Of a stretch of 64,000 nt of DNA, positions 56,601 through 64,000 are shown in pieces. This DNA is from Raphanus sativus. Taxonomy: Eukaryota > Streptophyta > Magnoliopsida > Brassicales > Brassicaceae. Location of the stretch: contig NC_079516.1 in the NCBI RefSeq assembly GCF_000801105.2, positions 43,566,908-43,630,907 on the forward strand, in the 5' to 3' direction. Numbering within the stretch: the first letter of the stretch is position 1; every line of letters starts with the position of its first letter. A program made the position numbers and the translations under genes. The notes under the pieces were generated by a model that worked only from the letters and a program-made list of their open reading frames with translations, had not been told where the DNA came from and did not search any database.

Positions 56601-59600
56601 CTATTTGGGACATTTAATCTCTAAACAAGGTGTTGCTACGGATCCCACAAAAACAGAGGCTATGAGGGTTTGGCCTATTCCGAAGACAGTGAGGCAGTTG
56701 CGTGGTTTTTTGGGGTTAACGGGGTACTACAGAAAGTTTGTTCGTCTGTATGGAGTTATCGCAAGACCTCTCACGAATTTGTTAAAACGAGATCAGTTTG
56801 AATGGTCTATTGAAGCACAAACTGCGTTTGACAACTTGAAGCATGCGATGGTTAATGCGCCAGTGTTGGTATTGCCAGATTTTGATCAAGTTTTTGTGGT
56901 AGAATCAGATGCTTCAGGAGTGGGATTAGGAGCAGTGTTGATGCAGAATAATCAACCCATTGCTTTTTTCAGTCACGCACTGACAGAGAGAGAACAGTTA
57001 AAACCAGCTTATGAGAGAGAGTTGATGGCGGTGGTGATGGCTATACGGAAGTGGAAACATTACTTAATGGGTCGAAAATTTCATGTACGTACTGATCACA
57101 GAAGTTTAAAGTTTCTATTGGAGCAGAAGGAAGTGAATTTGGAATATCAAAAGTGGTTGCAGAAGCTCTTGGGCTTTGATTTTGAGATCTTCTATAAACC
57201 GGGAAAGGACAATACAGCAGCAGATGGTCTATCTCGTTGTATGTCGGTATCGTCTCTCTTACTGGCCCTGACTGTTCCAGTGGTGTTGCAATGGGAAGAT
57301 TTATTCAAAGAAATTCAGGAGGATAGGGAGATACAGAGAATTATATCACAGCTGAATTCAGGGGAGTTGGCTTCAAATAAATATTCTGTGAGTGAAGGGC
57401 GGTTGTGGTCGAAAAGGAGATTAGTGATACCTCGATCATCACGCTTTATTGAAGTCATTCTGCAGGAGGCACATGACAGTAAGCTTGGGGGTCATTCCGG
57501 TGTGTTAAAAACTCTGAAGAGGGTGCAAGCTTCTTTCTTTTGGGCGGGAATGTATAAAACCATTCAAAAGTATGTGGCTGCATGTGGTGTTTGCCAGACT
57601 CACAAACACTCTACCCTATCTCCAGCAGGGTTGCTGCAACCGTTACCTATACCTGACAAGATTTGGGACGATGTGACAATGGATTTTATAGAAGGCTTGC
57701 CAACATCGAGTGGAATGAATGTGATATTGGTGGTGATTGATCGCTTGAGTAAATATGCTCATTTTGTTGGATTAAAGCATCCGTTTACAGCCTTGGACGT
57801 TGCTAAAAGATTTGTTTCGGAGGTGGTGAAGTTGCATGGGTTTCCGAAGAGTATTGTATCTGATCGTGACAGGATTTTTTTGAGCTCATTTTGGACAGAG
57901 GTTTTTCGTTTGGCTGGTACGAGCTTGAAGTATAGCACTGCGTTTCACCCACAGACGGATGGCCAATCTGAAGTATTGAACAGATGTTTAGAGACGTATT
58001 TGCGATGTTTTTCATCATCTCATCCGCGGTCTTGGGGCGCTTATTTAGCATGGGCAGAGTTGTGGTATAATACCACGTACCACAAGTCCCTGCAGGCGAC
58101 ACCGTTCAGCGTGGTTTATGGTCGTGATCCCCCACCTCTCTTGCGTTATGAAGATGGATCAACGACTAATCACGAATTGGAGACAGCTTTACGAGCTCGT
58201 GACGAGATGTTGGATCATTTGAAAAGTAATCTGCTAAAGGCTCAACAGAGTATGAAAAGACAAGCTGATAAGTCGCGTCGTGATGTGGAGTTTGCGGTAG
58301 GGGATATGGTGTATTTGAAGCTTCAACCGTACAGACAAAAGACTATTGCTCGTCGTTTTTGTCAAAAGTTGGCAGCGAAGTTTTACGGTCCGTATAAGGT
58401 GTTGGAGAGGATTGGTAATGCTGCTTACAAGCTTCAGCTGCCATCCGAGGCACGTATACATCCTGTATTTCACGTTTCCCAGTTGAAGTTGGTCGTGGGG
58501 ATGCATGATCAGAGTCGAGTTTTACCTCCGGGGAGTATTACTGAAGTGGATGAAGTGATTTATCCAGAGGATGTGTTGGACAAGCGTTATAATGTGGAGG
58601 GTCATTTGGAGTTACTCATCAAGTGGGTGGATCGTCCTTCTTTGGAGAACTCTTGGATGTTGTATGAGGAATTTTGTACTCAATTTCCTTCTTACCATCT
58701 TGAGGGCAAGCTGGATTTCGTTGGGGGGGAGTATTGATAGGTACAAGAGGGTATATGTTCGTAAGAAGAAGGGAGTGACGTGTGAAGGAAGTCTAGAGGA
58801 TGAGACGCAACAGTTGGAAGAGTAAGCTAAGACTCTAGTGGGAAGAGAGGGTTAGCAGTTACGATTCAGCTGAGTAAAGAGTGAAGAGTATTAATATTCG
58901 GTTAGAAGTTCATTTGTCATTCATGCTTTGTATTTGAAAGTTGTAGACGATATGAGTCTCTTCTTCACAGTCGCTATGAGACTGGTGATTTGTACTTGCT
59001 CGCTATGAGAGTGTAGTTCAGATCACAATCAAAGCTGTATCTCTTTCATACTATCAAATAAAGGAAGTTACAAGTGTTGCTAGTTACTCTGATCTAAAAT
59101 CTATCAGATTCATTGTACAAGTTTCACTCTCAAAGTGTCAGCTTCCGCAAAAAGAAAAAGTAAATAACTGAGCTAATAACAGGATTGGGGTCAAACCTTA
59201 ACTTCGAGATAATGGACAAAAACTATGTGGGAAAGCTCTCTGCATCAGTAACCAATAACAACAAAAAAACAAAGTAACAAGAGACTTAACAAAAGATAGC
59301 AAAAGAGATCATGTTCAGAAAAAATAAGAGTGAAGAGAGAGAGATCAGGGGGAATGTAAAGTTATAAAAAGCTTACTCCTGAAGCATCCAGTAACTGCGT
59401 CTTTGAAAATTTTCATTGTCGTGTCCATGGGCATAGTAACAATGTAGAACATCAACGCTTCCCGCCTGCAGGAATATTCATGAGCAAAAGAAGCCACTAC
59501 ACTAATAGGGTAGCATCCTGATGATATTTGATATATTACCTTCAACCTCTCATGAGCTTCTTTCACTGTCTTTCCATCTCTTTTCTTCCTCCAATTGTGA

Positions 59601-60543
59601 CCATCTTTCCTGAAGAATCTGAGCACCTTTCGATCAAATAGAAAAACAGATCCACCTGACAAAACAAGGCAGAGATTCAGAGCATGAACATTCATTCTAT
59701 TAAAACTCGAGCAGACGAGCAGGAGTGATAAAATCTTTACTTGCAGGTGTAGTAGGTGGCTCGGTTGAGATTTGAAATTTTTGGTAATTCTGTAAAATTT
59801 CACAGATTTCAGGAGGACGAAGCCATCGATTTCGAGCTTCTGAGAGTATTTGGCCAACATCTGTGTGAACAGAAAGTACACAAAAAAATGAGTATACATC
59901 CCAAAACAAAGTATATTCATCAAGAAACCTTTTTAAGTCATTCTAATGGTACATTCAGTTTGTAGATGCAGATCTAAGTAAAACCCAACTCAAAGATAGC
60001 TGCTAAAACCTTCAGTGACACATATGGCTTCTTAAGTTACAAAGACCATTCTTTTGTAGTGGTTTGATTCTTCTCAACCAAATATTACATAGAATCTTTC
60101 AGTCTTTCAGATTATACAAACCGTAAATTGTACATAGACAATGAGAGTAGAGAAATAATAAGTAGATGATCAAGACTAATCCAAATCGTTTTTAACTTGG
60201 ATGATTATATTATAAGCAGACCAAGTAAGTGATGGACATTAAACAGACCAAACAAGCAACAGAAAACTTTACAAAAATGAATGTTCAGATACAAATATGC
60301 TTTCAAGAGGAAATCATCACTTAGACCAATCAATATTCATAATGGATAGTAATAAAAAATAAAAAAACTTTTGAATATATTCCATATACAAAAATAGAAA
60401 CGAAAAAGATTCTTCCTCAGAAATCTACAAGCTTCATTCTACACCAAATAGATCAAAGAAGACTAAAAGATTAAAAGACGCAGAAAATTAAATATGACTT
60501 CACCTAGTTCGTTATTGGGGCTAAATCTTCTTGCTTCCTCCAT
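50624..60543 (-). CDS. CAMTA3: Calmodulin-binding transcription activator 3 (CAMTA3/SR1)
   Basis: Twelve exons on the minus strand: 60543-60504, 59860-59741, 59655-59540, 59465-59377, 59239-59197, 53672-53462, 53376-53287, 53218-52935, 52848-51845, 51766-51241, 51160-50840 and 50758-50624. All junctions are GT-AG and in phase; total 992 residues. Domains: CG-1 DNA-binding (about 14-140; [33 protein letters not shown]), TIG (about 420-505), ankyrin repeats (about 619-720; [13 protein letters not shown]) and two IQ/CaM-binding segments (about 810-860; [31 protein letters not shown]). CAMTA3 binds CGCG-type elements, represses salicylate-linked immunity and supports cold responses under Ca2+/calmodulin control. 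Compared with my memory of Arabidopsis (1032 residues), about 25 residues are missing before [10 protein letters not shown]. Intron 5 carries a 5.4-kb LTR retrotransposon. Confidence 0.93.
53680..54051 (+). repeat. 5' LTR (372 bp)
   Basis: Starts TGATAGGTACAAGAGGG and ends AAAATCTATCA, so the termini are TGATAG/CTATCA inverted. No difference from the 3' LTR was seen by eye. The TATCAAATAAAGG near 53997-54009 is AATAAA-like. Confidence 0.95.
54053..54060 (+). other. Candidate primer binding site
   Basis: TGGTGCGG one base after the 5' LTR is complementary to a tRNA 3' end CCGCACCA, as in plant tRNA-Phe. The match does not extend beyond eight bases, so the primer identity is uncertain. Confidence 0.4.
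54094..58737 (+). CDS. Gag-pol polyprotein of chromovirus (1547 residues)
   Basis: I start at the ATG giving [12 protein letters not shown]. The frame stays open upstream to the LTR but without another ATG. Order of domains with approximate residues: coiled-coil gag N-terminus; gag core 155-290 ([19 protein letters not shown]); zinc knuckle near 369 with unusual spacing C-X2-C-X8-H-X3-C; aspartic protease DSGASHNF near 455; reverse transcriptase 680-850 with FFDDILIYS near 791; RNase H from about 935 ([10 protein letters not shown]); integrase with HHCC zinc finger near 1125-1165 and acidic triad in MDFIEGL, SDRDRIF and QSEVLNR; chromodomain 1488-1540 ([29 protein letters not shown]). The protein would make virus-like particles and copy and integrate the element; the chromodomain directs integration to particular chromatin. 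The stop codon TGA is the first three bases of the 3' LTR. Confidence 0.93.
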   Translation: MVETRNGAERERSATIETTKSMDLQQIHDEVELAKLNYEKLALSDRTTTKKLDSVEKSIENMAIESTSRFEAIEKQMNHISSVLSRLEDSALFTQRPGKEIASSSNPQLDQVPISIPNMARSPTQLGYRGINDLLPNRDKMLRKIEMPVFSGALPFDWISRVERFFRLGNYNEEEKLHLVSLSLEGPVLQWFNGEIISAPFLNWEQFTERMLDRFSGPIDNDPAARLFRIQQEGEIEDYVNEFEALRNQVTGVDEKNLIRVFFNGLKSDMKEVIRLKEPVTLTQHKLAVLRMQSTTFCSVISSAASEGRGGYQRQTSGSRAATYHNKQSTEMMKRDSVTNKENVAPQRSNVRPRLQHSDAELDRMRKEKICFRCKAPWSPAHKAVCPHKELRILTVINGLELEVVDSYDEDDWRAQLECPQTLHTLSLNSYLGIDSPKTTKMRGLINNREVIVMLDSGASHNFISPEVVTKLQLQSSDDSSLAVLLGNGVTVNALGVCKAVTFQLNQTNFTSDFISLELGNVDVILGVQWLETLGKCEVDWKEQILSFVYQGNRVTLVGDRMLHVMKFSFKSLSPVYTSGTVGREALLASSIVTSTTPVITPKLSELLNSFEDVFAIPTTLPPHRGQEHAITLVPGVSAVSARPYRYPHASKIVMEQMVNEMLQAGIIRPSTSPFSSPVLLVKKKDGSFRFCVDYRSLNRATVADKYPIPVIDQLLDELHGASFFSKLDLRSGYHQIRMVESDIPKTAFRTIEGHYEFLVMPFGLTNAPATFQALMNKIFKPFLRKFVLVFFDDILIYSQTLEDHVAHVEEVLRVLREQKLFANKKKCTFGVSQVDYLGHLISKQGVATDPTKTEAMRVWPIPKTVRQLRGFLGLTGYYRKFVRLYGVIARPLTNLLKRDQFEWSIEAQTAFDNLKHAMVNAPVLVLPDFDQVFVVESDASGVGLGAVLMQNNQPIAFFSHALTEREQLKPAYERELMAVVMAIRKWKHYLMGRKFHVRTDHRSLKFLLEQKEVNLEYQKWLQKLLGFDFEIFYKPGKDNTAADGLSRCMSVSSLLLALTVPVVLQWEDLFKEIQEDREIQRIISQLNSGELASNKYSVSEGRLWSKRRLVIPRSSRFIEVILQEAHDSKLGGHSGVLKTLKRVQASFFWAGMYKTIQKYVAACGVCQTHKHSTLSPAGLLQPLPIPDKIWDDVTMDFIEGLPTSSGMNVILVVIDRLSKYAHFVGLKHPFTALDVAKRFVSEVVKLHGFPKSIVSDRDRIFLSSFWTEVFRLAGTSLKYSTAFHPQTDGQSEVLNRCLETYLRCFSSSHPRSWGAYLAWAELWYNTTYHKSLQATPFSVVYGRDPPPLLRYEDGSTTNHELETALRARDEMLDHLKSNLLKAQQSMKRQADKSRRDVEFAVGDMVYLKLQPYRQKTIARRFCQKLAAKFYGPYKVLERIGNAAYKLQLPSEARIHPVFHVSQLKLVVGMHDQSRVLPPGSITEVDEVIYPEDVLDKRYNVEGHLELLIKWVDRPSLENSWMLYEEFCTQFPSYHLEGKLDFVGGEY
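58722..58734 (+). other. Polypurine tract
   Basis: GGGGGGGAGTAT abuts the 3' LTR and serves as plus-strand primer in such elements. It is translated as the last codons of the polyprotein. Confidence 0.8.
58735..59106 (+). repeat. 3' LTR (372 bp)
   Basis: Same length and, by eye, same sequence as the 5' LTR; ends CTATCA followed by the GATTC duplication. Confidence 0.95.
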
Positions 60544-61036
60544 AGATTCCTTTTTTTTTTAAGATCTCAGAGTGTCAAAGCAGAGGACATGAACGCTGAA
60601 AATAACCCAAAATATAAAAGTTGGAACTTTAAGAGTAAAGGTGAAAGCTTTATTACTCTTCTTCTTCTTCTTCTTAGAGAGAAACAGAGCAATCAAAAGA
60701 GCTGTAAACCAAAACCGAAAAGATTAAAGGGACGAAGGAAGCATCTCATGATGAGTAGTGAAAGAGAGAGAGAGACAGAGAGCAAATGGCCGTCGTGGTT
60801 GAATTTCATGTCAAATTCCTCATTGACGCAAGTTCCAAGTCCCTGTCTTTTTTATTCTTTGATTAGTACACTCTCTAGTCTCTATAATTAATCCCATTTT
60901 TTCTGTATTAATAAATTATCGATTTGGTTATTACATCACGTGGTGACACTAAATAACTCTTGCAATAAAGCTGCTAATCCACTTTATAACATCAAAAAAA
61001 TCTTCAGGGAATCTGATAAACCGGTTTTGTTAAATA
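60544..61036 (-). promoter_or_regulatory. CAMTA3 5' leader and promoter region
   Basis: Upstream of the start codon the plus strand shows a CTTCTTCTTCTTCTTCTT run (60657-60676) and an AGAGAGAGAGAGACAGAGAG stretch (60763-60782), typical of plant 5' leaders. A G-box-like TCACGTGGTGAC lies at 60936-60947. No coding frame is supported. Confidence 0.5.
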
Positions 61037-61265
61037 CTCCCTCCGTTTCATATTAAGTGTCGTTGTAGAGATTTTTTTCCGTTGCAAAATAAGTGTCGTT
61101 TTAGCTTTTCAATGCAAAATTTATTAATTTTATTATGTATTTTATTTTTCTATTGGTTGAGATGTATGGGTAATGATGTTTTTGCATGGAAAATATGCAA
61201 AATTTAATGATTTCTTAATCCGTGTGCACAACTTTAAAATGACACTTATTAAGAAACAGAGGGAG
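61037..61265. mobile_element. Stowaway-like MITE, best-preserved copy
   Basis: Starts CTCCCTCCGTTTCATATTAAG and ends CTTATTAAGAAACAGAGGGAG, a good inverted repeat, with TA on both sides. 229 bp, non-coding, with AAGTGTCG repeated internally. Confidence 0.8.
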
Positions 61266-61307
61266 TATATAAAATTTCCAAAAATAGGCCTAAACATATT
61301 AAATTTA

Positions 61308-62143
61308 GAGTTATTCTTAGGTTGAACCTCTAGGTTCACTAACCAATAGTGTTTGAGTATTTGATATTTGATATTTTTTAAAAAAAGAAACAAAATTTAA
61401 TTTCAAAACTATATTATATTTTTAAAATAACAAATATAAATACATAAAAATAGTAGTAGTTACAAAAATAAATAAATTAATATTATTAAGTTTTTAGTAA
61501 AATACTAAACCCTATACCCTAAATCCTAAACCCTAAAATCTTAGGTAAATCCTAAACCCAAAAACTTACCTAAGCCTTTTGATAATCGTAAACCCTAAAT
61601 CACAAATATTAAGAACTAAATCATAATAACACTAAACCCTAAATCCTAATCACTAAACCCTAAACCCTTGGGTAAATCCCGAACCCTTGGATAAATCATA
61701 AACTCAAACATTATATATTGGTCGGTGAACCTACATGTTCATGAATTATCCAAGGGTTCGAGGTTTACCCAAGAGTTTAGGGTTTAGTGATTAGAATTTA
61801 GGGTTTAGTGTTTTTATGATTTAGTTTTTAATATTTATGATTTAGGGTTTAGGATTTATCAAAAGGCTTAGGGTTTACCTAAAATTTTTGGGTTAAGGAT
61901 TTAGGGTTTAGGTTTTAGGATTTAGGGTATAGGATTTAGTATTTTAGTGAAGACTTAATAATATTAATTTATTTATTTTTTGTAACTATTACTATTTTTA
62001 TGTATTTTTTATTTTTTATTTTAATCTAATTTGGAAATTCAATTATGTTTCCTTTTCTAAAAGATATCAAATATCAAATACTCAAACACTATTGGTTGGT
62101 GAACCTATAGATTCACCCTAGGGGGTGAACCCAAGAATAAGTC
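61308..62143. mobile_element. Foldback MULE-like element with telomere-like arms
   Basis: Two arms of roughly 400 bp are inverted copies across nearly the whole element. The outer ends are GAGTTATTCTTAGGTTGAACC and inverted GACTTATTCTTGGGTTCACCC. The following CACTAACCAATAGTGTTTGAG and ATTTGATATTTGATAT are matched on the right. A 9-bp duplication TTAAATTTA flanks it (61299-61307, 62144-62152), as for MULEs. Each arm carries many CCCTAAA or TTTAGGG words (61506-61680 and 61775-61945). Non-coding. Confidence 0.85.
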
Positions 62144-62152
62144 TTAAATTTA

Positions 62153-63043
62153 TGCTTACTAGAGAAAATAGTTTTATCAAATGGTATATGATTGGAGAAC
62201 CAAAGAGAACATCATAGAAGCTACAAAGAAATTGGCTAGACATAAAATTTTCTATATGTGACTTCCCTAAATGTTTATACCATTATTTTTTGTTTGGATA
62301 ACAATGTTAGGAACCTACTAATATCCAATATTTTTTGTTCTAATTAGGTTCCAGTTTGGTTCCAATTTATCTAATAATTTTTAATATTTCAGATAAATAT
62401 AAGATGTTTTGGTTTTTCAGTTTAACTATTGTGTACCCATTTAAGTTTCAGTTTTGTTCGTTTCAGTTTCTGTATTTTAGTTCTACAGATATAAAACCCG
62501 TGCAGATTTTTATGAAATTGGTTGGGGTTTGCATTTTTCGGTTCGGTTTGGTTCCTGTTCAATTTTCAGTTCTCCTTGCCCAGGCCTACCTAGTAGGGTT
62601 TGATGGCATGTCTTGAAGTACTTTCGTCAAATTTCTTTAGCACCAATAAGCACTAAGTATAGCATGATGGGCATCAATAGGTACCACTTCCAAGCAGAGT
62701 TCGGTGTGTTGTCTCATTACAGCCTCGGGCAGCTAGTGTCTTATTGATCATTGTGGTGTTGTCTGTGCCCTTAGTAAGATTATTCCCTAGCAGTGAATTT
62801 TTTTTAAAAAAAAATCAAGATCTATTATGCAGACCCTCACTAATATACTGCGAATTAACTGCATCAACCATACTGTAAAACAAATACACTCACACGTAAA
62901 GTCACAGTAACAACTCGGATCCACAAACAGATATGTTAAAAGTGGAAACTGACATCACACAGCTTTTTATAAGCATTTGGACAGATAAACAATGTTAGCC
63001 GAACCGAAAGGTTACTCTCTTCTCTGTTCTTTCTTGTGAACCA
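62153..63043. other. Spacer with a hAT end
   Basis: CTTGCCCAGGCCTA ending at 62588 is the inverse of the TAGGCCTGGGCA hAT end, preceded by GGTTCGGTTTGG words like the interior of those elements. The partner end is not evident, so it is a degraded copy. The stretch at 62640-62790 is less AT-rich, but no gene is recognised. Confidence 0.4.
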
Positions 63044-63710
<667 letters not shown>

Positions 63711-64000
63711 CTGCAAAAAGAATCAAAAGTTTTACGTAAGTTTGGTGGAGATTTTCTTTAATTCGATGAAAATTCAACACTCAACAATAAGGCTGTTCAT
63801 TTGGCAGATTAAAGTGGTAGAGAAACCAAAAACAAAATCAATAAACAAATTATATTAAGAATCCCTTATGGACTTGTGATGAACAGATCGTAATGTGATT
63901 GGGATTGGACTCAAATTAAACAGATCGATTAATGGGAATCATTAGATCAAGCGAGTAATACTATTACTGTAATATATAGCAACGTTGAGCATCTCAAAAT
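63711..64000. other. RABH1D intron sequence to window edge
   Basis: No exon-like sequence; presumed to be the intron before the ATIGIDF exon. Confidence 0.5.

Larger units (their letters stand above)
53675..59111 (+). mobile_element. Intact Ty3/gypsy chromovirus in CAMTA3 intron 5
   Basis: An element of 5427 bp (53680-59106) bounded by a 5-bp target duplication GATTC (53675-53679, 59107-59111). It has two 372-bp LTRs, a primer-binding-like site, one uninterrupted gag-pol frame with a C-terminal chromodomain, and a G-rich polypurine tract. It lies antisense to CAMTA3. The domain order PR-RT-RH-INT-chromodomain makes it a chromovirus; small size and short LTRs suggest the Reina group, from general knowledge. 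Intact frame and LTRs identical by eye indicate a very recent insertion. Confidence 0.95.

Noticed and set aside
61500..61950. True interstitial telomere array
   Set aside because: The CCCTAAA words are degenerate, occur inverted in both arms and lie inside a transposon-like foldback with a 9-bp duplication.

Overview
The window looks like nuclear DNA of a Brassicaceae plant, most likely a Brassica or close relative. It is AT-rich, the genes have short GT-AG introns, and the proteins read as close but non-identical versions of Arabidopsis proteins known to me. From memory (not searched), the gene order follows the Arabidopsis chromosome 2 interval around At2g22425 down to At2g22290, read in that order from left to right: signal peptidase subunit (SPCS1/SPC12), PRX17, TRM4B, a RABA4E relic, MED18, a DnaJ pseudogene, UBP4, CAMTA3/SR1 and RABH1D. 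Counterparts I would expect for At2g22410 and At2g22330 (CYP79B3) are not visible.

Layout. Positions 1-17300 hold no intact gene. They contain MITEs, a SINE, two LINE RNase H relics, an old hAT copy, a complete 689-bp Helitron and AT-rich spacer. At 17.4-24.4 kb are SPC12 and PRX17 (both minus), separated by a 2.8-kb Mutator-like element sitting 72 bp upstream of the SPC12 start codon. From 24.4 to 30 kb there are only repeats. TRM4B (plus, 15 exons) fills 30.2-34.1 kb. Next come a RABA4E relic, a tRNA-Ile, a single-exon gene joining an RPW8-like domain to six ubiquitin-interacting-motif-like repeats, a variant tRNA-Ile, and MED18 (plus), which carries a Helitron in intron 1 and a LINE fragment just upstream. 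At 43.2-44.8 kb are an intron-containing tRNA-Met and a DnaJ pseudogene split by a hAT element. UBP4 (plus) and CAMTA3 (minus) converge at 50.4-50.6 kb. CAMTA3 spans 9.9 kb because an intact 5.4-kb chromovirus-type LTR retrotransposon lies in its intron 5. The right end holds a foldback element with telomere-like repeats and the 3' part of RABH1D.

The host genes are unrelated housekeeping and signalling genes: ER protein secretion, wall peroxidase, RNA m5C methylation, Mediator, deubiquitination, calcium-regulated transcription and Golgi Rab traffic. They are neighbours by synteny, not an operon. Every protein-coding model I assembled keeps its reading frame across all introns despite heavy transposon insertion into promoters and introns. 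The most striking observations are the retrotransposon two nucleotides from the CAMTA3 intron 5 acceptor, the RPW8-UIM gene, and a recurring class of very short poly(A)/poly(T) insertions flanked by 10-21 bp direct repeats.
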